From Micractinium sp. NFX-FRZ (taxonomy: Eukaryota > Chlorophyta > Trebouxiophyceae > Chlorellales > Chlorellaceae), in contig JAPTJF010000002.1 of the NCBI GenBank assembly GCA_029339195.1, positions 372,001 through 436,000 of the forward strand: a stretch of 64,000 nucleotides of DNA, read 5' to 3'. A program made the translations under genes and the position numbers. The notes beneath the pieces are model-generated. The model was not told the origin of the DNA. It worked only from the letters and a program-made list of their open reading frames with translations, and did no database searches. This document shows, piece by piece, positions 11,459 through 22,719 of the stretch (positions are counted from its first letter, which is position 1; each line of letters opens with the position of its first letter).

Positions 11459-13941
11459 TCACTCCCGCCAGCGCTCCCACTCGGTCACATCACAGATGAA
11501 GCTGGAGGCATTGCGGTGGCCTCCACCCCCATAGGCCTCGCTGATGGGCGTGGTGTCTTCTCCCTCTCCAATGGACCGCATGCTGACCTTGATCTTGGTG
11601 GCATCTCCCATGGCCTCCTGCCCAGAGGAAACACACACAGCACACAGCATGCAGCACACAGCTTGGGATGAGACGCACAGGGGCAAGGTGGAGGCTGCAC
11701 AAGGGCGGTTCCCGTGTTGTGACAGGGCTTAAAAGCCCAACCGTGCATCCGCCATGCCAGCAGCGCCCACCCAAGGCAGGGGTTCAGCATTGTTGCCTCC
11801 CAATCTCCCTAAAAGGCCTGCCATCCCGCTCATCCTGCCCCATCCACGCAAGCAAACGCGCACCACCGCCGGCACGGCACGCAACCCAGCGTCCGCGAGC
11901 CCCTTCACACTGTGCCTGCCCCGCCCCGCCCCTGCCCCAGAAGCCCACCCACCTCAACGTACGCCACCGCCGCCATGGCGCGCAGCCCTCTGGCGCGCGA
12001 CTCCTCCGCCAGCGCATTCCCCAGCTGCGAGCGCAGCCTGGACAGCTGCTCGCCCACCTGCACCGCCAGGCAGCGCCCCCACGCACGGCCCTCCCTGCCA
12101 CCGCTGCCGCCGCTGCCGCTGCCGCTGGCGCCGCCCAGCTGCACCACAAATGACCGCTGCACCGCATCCTCCACCAGCCGGGTTTGTTCCTCCAGGATGG
12201 GCTTGCCTCGTGCTATGAGCCCAGCAGGCGTCTGTGCCAGCAGCTGGTCAAAGATGGCGGGGTTCTTGCGGGCATCAAACTCCAGCTGCAGGCTCGCCAG
12301 GCCTGCGGGCAGGGCGGGGCGGGGGCAGGGCAGGAGCAGGCAGGGTGAAGGAGCGGGCAGGGTGGCGGGCGCGAGGCAGGAAGGTGTTAAAACCAGTCAG
12401 TGTCGTTGGCAGCATTGCTGTCCGGAGGTGCTGCTCCTAGTTGCATGTCACGTAAGAAAGCGCCTCCACCTCGGTAAGGGACAGCAGGATGCATGTGCTG
12501 CTGCCCCGCATGCCAACCCTCTGACCCCACCTGCTGAGAAGGCCTTGCTATCGGGCAGCTGCCAGTGCCAGAGATCCGCGTCCTGCACATAATGCGCAGT
12601 GCAGAGACGCGGAACATGTAAGCAAGGGAATGGCTTGGGAGAGTGAACCGCACAGGCGAAGTGCATGAGTGCACATGCACAACAAACATAGCCCAGCATG
12701 CAGTGCACAGCGCACATACCATCCTTGTCACATCACGTCACATCACAACAGCAGCAGCAGCAGCAGCAGCACCCTACCTCGATATACTTGAAGAGCTGCT
12801 GCTGGTCGGGGGTCAATCCCTGCGGCTGGAAGTAGTCAAAGCTGTAGGGCGGGGCAGGCGGAGCGGAGAGTGTGCAGATGAGTGGCGGGCAACAGCAGGC
12901 CTGAGCCAGTGTGCGGCCAAGAGCAGAGAACTGCCACCATGCCTGCCCGCCTGCCCGTACAAGCCTCTGTTTGCAGACCGCCTGCAGCGCACTTCAAAGG
13001 CTTCAGGGGGCGTGCTCCCCCGCCTTACAGCCCACCCTCCCTTCCTGTTGACACCCTGCCTGCCGCGCCCCCGAGCAAATGCCTGCCCCACCCGACAGCG
13101 GCGCCACTGCTGCAGTGCCCCACTTCCCTTGCTGGCTGTCAACCAGCATCTGCTCAGCTGGCTTTCAACCACTGTCGCTGGTCCAGTCACGCAACCAACA
13201 TCTGCTCAGCTGGCTGTCGACCACTGTCCATCTCCCAGCCCAGCCCCAGTCACCTGATGGTGGCCCCGCTGCGCTCCATGTCAAAGTGCACCTCCAGGTT
13301 TGGACAGGCCTCTTTCAGCCCTGGGTCCGTCAGCTCTGCTGCTGCCGTCTTGTGGTGGTCCAGCACCACCACGTGGCCTGCGGCCCCCGCCAGGCGGCGT
13401 GCAAACCCGGGGCCGCCGCTGAAGTCGTTCAAGTACACCGTCTCGTCGCCCTAGAGGGGCAGTGGTGGGCAGGGAGGGGTGGTGAGCAGAGAGGGGTCGG
13501 CGGAGGCTGCGCACACCACAGTTCAACTGCCCATGCAGCCTGCCACCAATGCATAACGGTTAGAGTTCCCAAAAGTAGTAGCCTTCCCGGCAGGCCACAG
13601 ACAGTCGCCTGCCAGGCGGCGCCAGGCGGCAGCCTTGCTCACGTTCAGGCTCAGCGCCTCCTCCGACAAAGGTGCGTACACCGTGTTGGGATGAAACTCC
13701 ACCGGCACCCCCTGTGCCTTGTGCGCCAGGTGCAAAGCTAGCGCAGCAAAGATGCCATCAGGGCACTGCAAGCAGGAGGGTGGGTCAGTGGGCAGGTGGG
13801 GTGAGGGGCGACGACGGCGGAGCCAGGTACTGCAGGGCGGGCACGTTACAGGCGGCGCCCTGCGTAAACGATCAAGTGATCGGCGTCACTCACCGGGTAA
13901 TGGTAGAGGCAGCACACTCTCGGTTTTGCTCCCTGCGCCAT
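11459..13941 (-). CDS. DHH/DHHA1-family phosphoesterase
   Basis: A protein of the DHH phosphoesterase superfamily (RecJ, NrnA and pyrophosphatase relatives), probably a metal-dependent hydrolase of a small nucleotide or phosphate ester. Seven exons give 330 aa: 13941-13894, 13765-13643, 13450-13254, 12841-12778, 12582-12531, 12302-11953, 11617-11459. Visible motifs are YHYPCPDGIFAA (residues 13-24, the motif-I region), LNDF (64-67), VVVLDHHK with the name-giving DHH at 88-90, and a C-terminal YGGGGHRNASS (about 307-317), the glycine-rich DHHA1 signature. The first intron splits motif I. The family is clear, but the substrate cannot be read from the sequence. The start is the first ATG before the conserved motif. 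Confidence 0.85.
13138..13235. repeat. Two-copy imperfect direct repeat in a DHH intron
   Basis: Two copies of a unit of about 40 bp containing ATCTGCTCAGCTGGCT followed by ACCACTGTC lie about 54 bp apart in the intron downstream of the DHH exon that ends at 13254. No coding role is seen. Confidence 0.5.
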
Positions 13942-14192
13942 CAATGCAACTGAACGGGAACCGACTGGCCTGGAGGCAGCTCTCAGAACTCTGCCAAGCA
14001 TATGCATGAGCAATTGGGTTCCAAAAAGAAGCGAAGGAGGAAGGAGGAGGGGGCAGAGTTGCTGCTGCGAGTGCTGCGGCCTGTTGAACCATCTCAACCC
14101 ACACCCAAACGCGCCTGTAACCCTGCCATTAGCAGGTGATTACATGCAATCCCTGCTAGCATAGCTGGAGCGGGTTTGACTGCTGGAGCCCA
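13942..14192. promoter_or_regulatory. Divergent promoter region, DHH gene and P450 reductase
   Basis: 251 bp separate the start codons of the DHH phosphoesterase (minus) and the cytochrome P450 reductase (plus). It includes a purine-rich patch near 14028-14056. No classical promoter box is recognised. Confidence 0.4.
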
Positions 14193-17100
14193 ATGGATGT
14201 CGCCAGCTTGAGCCTGGGGGCGCCCACGGCGGTGGGCATGGTGACTGCGGTGGTCGTGGGCCTACTCTTGATCGCCCTGCTGCTGCGCCGTGGCGGCAGC
14301 GAGTCCAAGGACGGCGGCGCGCGGCAGGCCGCCTCTTCCTCGCGTGCTCAGGCCGCTGCGGCCCCCACAGACGCGCGGGAGAAGTGCGTGCTGCTGTTTG
14401 GCACCCAGACCGGCACGGCGGAGCGGTTTGCCAAGTCTCTGCGGGCGCAGCTGGAGGGCAAGTATGGCGGCGGCACCGCCTTTGACGCGCTGGACATTGA
14501 GCAATATGACGCCCCCGCGTCTCTGCCCCGTGAGAAGCTGGTGCTGCTGCTGATGGCCACCTACGGCGATGGCGACCCCACGGACTCCGCCACAGAGTTC
14601 TGGACCTGGCTGTCCGAGGCTGCAGAGTCGGGAGACCAGCCAGACCTGCTGGAGGTGTGCGCCCGCCCGCCCGCCTGGCTGCATGGCTGGCTGCTTGGCT
14701 GTGTGTTCTCGTCTTGCAAGGGTTGTGCATTATTGTGCGCTGCTGCGGTTGAGCGAGTGCCGGAGGCTGTCAGGTGCAAGGTGCGTGAGGGGTTGCTGGC
14801 AGCTTACAAGGTTGGGCAGTTGGACTGAGGAGCGGCGGCGGTTGGGACTGGCAGGTGGGCGAGTGGGCGGGTGGTTGCCATGCCTTCCAGCCCCAGCATA
14901 TGCTGTGCTTCTTCACTGTGCTGGGTTTCACATGTGCCAATCCCTTGGCGCCCTGCGTCACTGCCATTGGCGTGCGGCAGGCGCGCTCTTCCCCCTTGCA
15001 CCGCCCAGCGCCACCCACCCTCTGCCCTGCTGCCCACCTGCCGGTCCCCCTCCTCCACTCTCCTTCCACAGGGCGTCTCCTTTGCCGTGTTTGGTCTGGG
15101 CAACCGGCAGTACGAGCACTTTTGCGCCATGGGGCGCAAGGTGTCCAAGGCGATGAAGGCGCTGGGCGCGGCCGAGGTGGTGCCACGTGGCGAGGGGGAT
15201 GATGACCGGGACATTGACGAGGATTTTGACAAGTGGTGTGAGGGCCTGTTTGCCTCGCTGGACAAATCGAGCCTGGTGGCCAAGAGCGAGGTGGGCGCAG
15301 GCGGGTGGTGGTCTCTGTGTGGGGGGTGTGGCGTGCGGGAGTGGTGAATGTCTTGGCAGAGCGCGGTGCAGGCGCTGGTGTGGTGGGCCATGTGGCCGGC
15401 TGGCTGCTGCCCAGGGCGCTGTGCCTGGAAGGCAGCACAGGCTCTGCATTCTGCTAGGTTGGCTGGACGACTGCACGCATCCCTCCATGAAGCCCTCCTC
15501 TTTTCGTTGCGTTCTGGCCAACAGAAAGCGCCTCCGGCACTTTGGGGGATATCCCACCCAACCCTTGCTCGCCACTCATGTGCTCCTCCCTGCAGAACGG
15601 CGCGGCCGGCGCCCTGTCTGCCGACTTCCTGGCTGCCTACGAGGTGGAGGAGGTGTCCCAGGCTGAGGTGCACCCCTCCCAGGTGGACCGCCTGCCCTCC
15701 GGCGGCAGCGGGCTCAACAGCCACAGCCCGCACCTGGCCACGGTGGCAGCAGTCAAGGAGCTGCACACGGGAGGGGACCGCTCGTGTGTGCATGTGGAGC
15801 TGGATATCAGCGGCTGCGAGGCCAGCTATGAAGCGGGTGAGTTGGTGGGTGTGGCAGGGGGGCAGGCGGGAGGGCAGAGGACTCTGTGGTTGCCCGGCTC
15901 AGCAGGAGGGGCTGGGTCCCTAAACGCTTAGCTCTTTGGCAGCACAGGTTGGGGGCGGGGTGCTCCAGGTCCCATGCCGGCGCTTCCTTTGCTGCTCTTT
16001 CTAGAAGCGACCTGCGCCTGCGCCCGCGCTCTTGCTGTATCCCACCATGCCCGCTGTCCCTTCCTGCTCCCCCACCTGCCTGGGCTCCCTTGCCCCTTGC
16101 AGGCGACCACGTGGCAGTGTTTGCCGAAAACTCGCCCACGGTGGTGGAGGCAGCGGCGCGTGTGCTGGGCCTGCCGCTCAGCCACTGCTTCCGCCTGCGC
16201 GTCCCCACCCCCAACAAGCACAGCTTGCCAGAGCCGGCGGCAGCGGGGCCGCTCACGCTGCGCTGCGCCCTGGCACAGTATGCCGACCTGCTGTCAGCAC
16301 CCAACAAGGCGGCTCTCATGGCGCTGGCAGCCTGCGCAACAGACGCGGCAGAGGCGGCGCGGCTGCAGCGGCTGGCGTCGATCGAGGGTGCGTGCCACTT
16401 GGTTCACTGAGGGGCGCTTGTGATGTGTGCTGTTTCTGCCGGACTGCCCCGCGCTTTGTTTCTACGGCTGCATTGCTGTGCACGCTGCTCCTTCTGCCCC
16501 AGTCGCCGCCTGTCTTTGCTGCACCGGGACGGCCTCCCGGCTGCTGCTGCTGCTGCATCCTCCCTCCCCATGGCCTGCCCTGTGCTCCGCCTCCTGCCGC
16601 CCACCTGCCCTTCAACCACCCTGCCCTTATCCCTTGGCCAGGCAAGGATGAGTACCACAGCTACGTGGTGAGCGCCAAGCGCAGCCTGCTGGAGGTGATG
16701 CAGGACTTCCCCTCGGCACGCCCCTCACTAGGTAGGGACATGTGTGGATTGCCGTTCGTGCGAGCTCCTGCGGGGTTTGTGTTGGGGCCTGTGTTGCGGC
16801 TGTGTTGTGCAGGCCGTGCAGGCGGCACGCCTGGAGGGCAGCCACCACTGCACCCAGCTGCCTGCACCCCAGGATCGGACATAGGATGCTGCTGCTCCTT
16901 CCTGAGCCTGCCCGGTGCCTTCCCCCCACCGCATTTTCAGCCCGTCATCCCGTCAGCCTGCCCCCCCTGCCCCCCTGCAGGCGCCTTCTTTGGCAGCGTG
17001 GCCCCCCACCTGCAGCCGCGCTACTACTCCATCTCCTCCGCCCCGCAGCAGCACCCCCGCTCCGTGCACATCACGTGCGCTGTGGTCAAGGAGACCATGC

Positions 17101-17585
17101 CCTCAGGTAGGACAGCGTTGGTGTGCGGCCTGGTGCGGTGGCCAAGGGACGCAGAAAGAGAACAAGAGGAGGGGCACGGGCGCCTGGTTGTTTGCGGTGT
17201 CCCGACTGTGCATGTGGGGACCTCGTGCGGTGCTGCCGCCAGCAACCCTCACATGCCAGCCTCCCACATCATCATGTGCCGCTGCCCAGCCCGCCCTCCC
17301 AGCCCACCACCTGTTGCCCGCCCTTCCTGCCCCTCCTCCCTGGCCAACCCTGCAGGCCGGGTGCACGAGGGCGTGGCGTCCTGCTGGCTGGCGCGGGTCC
17401 GCCCCGGGCAGCAGGTCCCCATGTTCCTGCGCAACTCCACCTTCAAGCTGCCCGCCGACCCGTCGGTGCCCGTGGTGATGGTGGGACCGGGCACCGGGCT
17501 GGCGCCCTTCAGAGGCTTCCTGCAGCAGCGTGCGCAGCTGGCCAAGTCAGGTGAGGCAGGCTGGGCTGCTGGCTGTACGGTTCTT

Positions 17586-17617
<32 letters not shown>

Positions 17618-18759
17618 CTGGTAGGGGACGGTGAGGTGTAGCGATTACAGGTTGGTATTTGAAGGGGACAGATTAGAGGCTGTTGCTGACCTTCGCCGCG
17701 CTGCTATCCCTACCTCTGCTGCTGCAGGCCGCAAGCTGGGCGCCTCCCACCTCTTCTTTGGCTGCCGCAACCGCAAGCACGACTTCATTTACGAGGAGGA
17801 GCTGGAGGCGGCGGTCGCAGGGGGCGCGCTGTCGCAGGTGTGCTTCAAGTATTGGTGGGGGCAGGTGTGATGCCATGGCTGGTGCCAGGGGTGGGGCAGG
17901 GGGCACGCGGCGTGCAGATGCACCTCATCCCATGTGCTGTGCTGTTATGCCGGTGGGATGGCGGGTCAAGACGGGCGTCGATGGACGGCGATAGGCGGCG
18001 GAAGGGGGGGAAAGCGGTGGGGCTGATGTGGGTGGCAGGCGGGGCAGGGGCTCGCCGTCCCTCCCCAGGTTTTGCGCAGAAGTTGGGCAGCTTCAGACCT
18101 GCAGCATTACTGACAACTTGGCCCTCCCCCTGTCCAAAACCCCTTCCTGTCGCAGCTGCACGCCGCCTTCTCCCGGGAGCAGAGCCGCAAGGAATATGTG
18201 CAGCACCACATGGAGGCGCATGCCCAGGAGGTGTGGGGCCTGCTGTGCGACTCGGCGGGCGGCTACCTCTACGTGTGCGGCGACGCCAAGAACATGGCCA
18301 AGGACGTGCACCGCACGCTGCACACCATCGCAATGAAGGTGGGGCGGCGGCGCATTACAGACAGTTGGGGTGGAGGCCTAAGTCGGTGTGCGGGGTGGGC
18401 GTGCCATGAGGGCTGGGCAGGCAGTTTGGGCCTTTTGGGAGGGGCAGGTTTGGGTGAGGAACAGGCTGCAAACCCTGGCCTAGAACGTGGCAGGTAGCTC
18501 ACTGGGCAAGCAGGCGGGCGGGCAGGCAGTTTGCCTAAACGCCTGTATGTGTGGCAGCATGGGCAGTGCGATCGTGCAGCGATCAGGGCAGGTGGGAAGC
18601 AGCGTTGTTCTCCCCCCCTTCAAACCCCACCCTCGCGACCCTCATCCATCAGCACCCACTCCATGCCGCCTGCAGGCCACCGGCTGCTCCTCCTCCAAGG
18701 CTGAGGCCCTGGTGAAGGCACTGGCCGACAGCGGGCGCTACCTGAAGGACGTGTGGTGA
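14193..18759 (+). CDS. CPR: NADPH-cytochrome P450 reductase
   Basis: An ER-membrane diflavin reductase passing electrons from NADPH through FAD and FMN to microsomal P450s. Ten exons encode 664 aa: 14193-14654, 15072-15290, 15596-15836, 16103-16387, 16642-16731, 16981-17106, 17356-17550, 17728-17837, 18156-18338, 18676-18759. An N-terminal membrane anchor lies at about 12-31. The flavodoxin part shows LFGTQTGTAERFA, MATYGDGDPTDSA and FGLGNRQYEHF. The FAD part has PRYYSISSA. The NADPH part has GPGTGLAPFRGF, FGCRNRKHDFIYEEEL and YVCGDAKNMAKDV. The chain ends in KDVW with the conserved aromatic terminal residue. Length and motif order are normal for the family. The single hydrophobic anchor sets it apart from soluble relatives such as NDOR1. 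Confidence 0.96.
17585..17624 (+). repeat. CTG microsatellite in a P450 reductase intron
   Basis: A CTG run interrupted by GGTG lies in the intron between the exons ending at 17550 and starting at 17728. Confidence 0.7.
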
Positions 18760-19576
18760 GGGAGGACGCGGAGGAAGAAAGAGGGCAGGCGCCCCTGCGG
18801 CACTGGCGCCGGTGCCGGGAGAAGCGCGGGAGTGGGTGCACCCGCAGCCCGCCTGGTTGCCCTCTGGAGGCGGCGCCTGCTCCTGCCCTGGCTCCCCTCA
18901 CCTGCCTGCCTGCCTGCCTCACTTGTCGCATGAGTGTGTGGCAGAGCTCTGCTCTCCCAGCGCTGCCCTCTGATGGCCAGTCCCCACGCACAACAGCTCA
19001 CTGCTCTTTGCTGCCGCCCTGTTTTGGTGCTGCATGCCTCACGCCACATCCCATGATTTGTCCTTTCTGTTTCATTCACCCCATGACTTGCCGCCGTTGT
19101 GCATTTTGTTCCTCCTCCCTTGCTCCCAACCACCACCTAATCGAATCGATTGCTTGCTTTGCCGCCTTGGAGAGCCCTCAGCCCTGCTCCCGGGCACATT
19201 TTCTTGATGCCACTCATGCATAGGAATTGCTCTTTGCCAACGTTGTAAGCACAGCACCCACGCAGCGCAGGCTGCTTTGAGCTGGACTGCTGCACCCCGT
19301 GTCACCAAGCGCGCATGCATCGTCCCTTCATCACGCCTGCCACCACAGTCAGCCTTGTGCCCTGCGCCTGCGTGTATTGCATTGCCGAGCGGGAGGCCTT
19401 ACATCGTTAATGCGTGGGTGTAAACGATTTCTTGCCAACGTAGCAAAGGCTCAAGCAGTTGGCTCAGCTGAGTTTGCCTGATGCCGCCGCCTGCCGGTGG
19501 TGCCATATGTGCGGTGCCCGCTCCCCTCCAGAGCGCGCCACGCCTGCCCCTGCGCCGCCTGCCCCTATGCCCGCTC
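18760..19576. other. 3' flank of P450 reductase, no coding gene seen
   Basis: This probably holds the long 3' untranslated region of the reductase. It contains a short run of TGCC units near 18901-18918 and TGTAA pentamers at 19244-19248 and 19419-19423, either of which could be the poly(A) signal. The open frames are short and have no recognisable protein. Confidence 0.5.
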
Positions 19577-19924
19577 TCACGCCGTCGTGGCTCGCTGCTG
19601 CTGGCCGCCGAACATGCTGACCACCGCGCTGCTGCAGGCTGTTTGCACTGCGGCGAGGCAGTCCAGCAGCGCGCGCCCTGTGGCGCTCACCACGGCTGCC
19701 TGGTTCCGCAGCGCCTTGGCGGCAGCGGCGCCAAAGCCGAGCAGCGTGCCGGCCAGCGCTGTGCTGTGCGGGGCCGCTGTCTTGAGCGCGGCGAACTCGT
19801 GGGTGGGCTCCTTGGCTGCTGCCACAGCTGCACACGCGGCAGCCTGGGGCACATCAGCACATGGGGTTTGCCGGGCAGGCGACGCAGCCTCCTGCCGCCT
19901 CGCTTGTGCGCGTGTGGTCACCAT
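19577..19924 (-). CDS. Hypothetical small Ala-rich protein, uncertain
   Basis: A single-exon open frame of 115 aa begins MVTTRAQARRQEA and ends GGQQQRATTA. The frame is open further upstream to 20116, but the TTRAQARR start is the more protein-like. The middle (about 38-105) is rich in Ala, Leu and Val and could form amphipathic helices. No family is recognised. It would be convergent with the P450 reductase. In such GC-rich DNA an open frame of this size can arise by chance, so it is only a candidate. Confidence 0.35.
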   Translation of the reverse strand: MVTTRAQARRQEAASPARQTPCADVPQAAACAAVAAAKEPTHEFAALKTAAPHSTALAGTLLGFGAAAAKALRNQAAVVSATGRALLDCLAAVQTACSSAVVSMFGGQQQRATTA

Positions 19925-21429
19925 GGTTGCAATGCAATGTAGCGCAAAGCCTCCGGAATTAAGAAACGCATGGTCAAGGTGCCAGGCTGGCGCTCCGAGC
20001 CTGAGCCCGAGGCCGCGGCCTCTCCTATAGCAAATGTGGGGTGATCGGTTGTGCCAATGCGCACTGTTGTCCACAGTGACTGCTGTACATTGCCAGTGCC
20101 CTGCCGGGTAGACCACATGTGACTTGTATACATCTCAGGCACCCAAAAGGGCCCGCAAGCTTTGACCTGTGAGGCCTTTGCGGGCGTTTAGGGTGGCAAA
20201 AATTGAATGGATGTGACTCTTTAGTGGCCCTGTCTGGCCCGCCGCCACATGCACTCTGCCAGTTGCGCCACGCTACCGCCCCGCCTGCGGCAGGACGAGC
20301 AGGCCAGTCCACTGCCACTCAAGTCTCTTGCAGGGCAAGGCGCCCTCGAATGGACAGCACGGGAGGCCCAAGCTTTGAAGAAAACCCTCAGTTGGCCACC
20401 GACAGCTCCTTGCATGCACTGGGCTATCGTTGCCGCCGCCCCCTGCGGTAGGGCTGCACCGGCGGGGGCACAGAGCATGCTCGGGGGAGGAGAACGGATG
20501 CTCTGGGTGAATTGATGGGTTGTCCACCATTGCTGCTGCTTTGCATGTTTGGTGCAGGGCAACGACTGGAGATAGCGCCCCTGGACTCTGGGTGCCCATC
20601 AGCACTGGCGCAGGCTTACGCAGGCGGGGTGCACTGGCCACTTGCAGTGTGCAGCCGGACGTGCCTGGACTGGCAGCTTGTGGAGAAACATGCTTGGGCT
20701 TAATCTCAGTGCGTGGCATCCGGCCGTTGGTCTGACTTGAACTTTAATTTGAACACATGAAAGCTGCTGGGGGGAACCGGTTCTTAGGGGCACATGCCGT
20801 CGAGCTGGCTAAGGCTGGTGGCAGCGGCGGCGGCAGCAGCCACAGCAGAAGCAGGGAAACCGCCCCCGCGCCGCTGTGCCCTTGGATTTAGTTCGCCCTG
20901 GGGCCGACTTCGCTTCCTACAGGGCTTCGTTGAGCGGCATCGCCGTGCACCTGCACGTAGCACGGGCCGCTGAGCGGAGTCCGTACTTTCAGAAGCGCGC
21001 TCGGGTGTTCAGTGTAACAACGAATGCAAGAAGTAACAGCGTTCTGTCGTTTCGGACACAACGCAAGGGCGATGGTTGGTGGTTTTGATGGTTTTCGTAG
21101 CATGCCGTCCGTTGCTTCCGGGACAATTGTCCCATGCTGGCTGGGACAGTTCCAGGACAGCAGTCCAGAAGAGCTGCCCCTACATGTAGCAGGAGAGCAG
21201 GAGTGACATGCTTTGTGAATTTGGGTCCCTTCACTGCCGGGCAGGTGCCAGGCATCCCCAACACCAAGCTTGCCGCGTAAGTGGCACCACTGAGGCCTAG
21301 GCTCTCTCATCCGACACGCCGCAACGGCACTGGGCACCGCGTGCTCTTGCATTACGCTTACGAGACACATCCCCAGGTGTGCCTTCATTCTACCTTAGCA
21401 TCCAGGGCTTAAAGCTCAGGCAGGCGGGT
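19925..21429. other. 1.5 kb without a recognisable gene
   Basis: No open frame here has splice sites, family motifs or convincing composition. The part from about 20880 to 21330 is less GC-rich than its surroundings. A small inverted repeat (CCCGCAA with TTGCGGG) lies at about 20152-20190. The 3' untranslated region of the SLC35F6-like gene must lie at the right end. Confidence 0.4.
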
Positions 21430-22688
21430 TCAGTGGAAGCTGAAGTTTGTGGGCCTCCCTGCCAGGCTGCCAGGGGCGCTGGCCGCATGGCCGGCTGCAC
21501 GGCCGCTGCCCCCCCGCGGGTGTACCAGCACCGCAGGCGATGGCGCCGGCGCCGGCCCTGGCGCCGTGGCACCTGCAGCGGCCTCCTCTTCTGCTGCTGC
21601 TGCCCCTGCTGCTGCCCGGCGCTCGCCCAGCAGTTCCTCAAACCGCTCCACCGCCTCCCCCACTGCTGCCGGCTGCAGGAAGCCGACACGGATGATGGAG
21701 GGCCCCGCAATGCGCGGGGGCACCAGCGGTCGGCGCGCCTCGCGGGAAGGCACCAGCGCTGCCAGCGACTCGCGCAGCAGCGCCCAGCGCAGCTTAGCAC
21801 GCAGCCGCCGCGCCTCCACCTCTTCGCCCTGCGCATACGCCAGGGTGCCGCCCACCAGCACACCAAAGCCCGCCGCCTGCAGCCAGCTGTGCCGCGTCCA
21901 CGGCTCCCCCAGGCGCTCCCCGCTGGCGTAGAAGGCAAGCAAGTTGATGGCCCACACCAGCAGCGTCTTCAGCGTCTCCAGCACCGTGCGCGTCACAGCT
22001 CCCAGGCTGTCGGTCACCAGCATGCCTGCAGGGGGCCGCGGTTGGGGGTGGGGAGTGGTGGTGGGCGGACAAAATAAATGAAAAAAATAAAAATTAAATT
22101 CAAAGGTCTGCCTGATGGCGCCGTGCTGCGCTGCACCGTGCGGTGCTTTGGTATGCTGTGCCACGTCACGTTGGCTGCACCTGCCTGCACAGCGCGCATG
22201 CCACCCATTGTGCCGGACTTGCCTGCCCACCCGCCGACCAGCCAAGCAGTCTGTCGCCCGTCTGGCCCGCCTGCTGCCCCTGCCAGCCCGCCCCTCGCAC
22301 CTGCCACATTGTACACAGCCATTCCTGCGGTGAACCAGGCCACGACTGCTCGGATCTGAGGGCTACCCGCGAGCATGCACAGCGTGTCCAGGCTGTCCTC
22401 GTGCATGCCGGCGCCCTCACGCCCCGGAAGGAACTGAAGCACAGGCAGCATGCCGCACATCAGCAGCATGCCGTACACTCCTTCATACCTGCATGCGCAC
22501 AGCATGGAGGCCAGACCGAAGATGGAGTGTGTGCATGTTGGCAGAGGGCGGGCGGGCACACATTCTTTGGAGAGGAGCAGCCTGCCCTGGCATCCACTCC
22601 CGGCTGCTGACAGGTGGGAACATATGGATTCACTGGCTGCTCCTGGCAGGCAGGCAGGCAGGCAGGCGGGCAGGCGGGCAGGCAGGCG

Positions 22689-22719
<31 letters not shown>

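Noticed and set aside
20240..20330. tRNA-like start on the minus strand (GGTAGCGTGGCGCAACTGG)
   Set aside because: It has a fair A-box and D-arm-like pairing, but no B-box (GGTTCGA-type) and no matching acceptor strand within a tRNA length.
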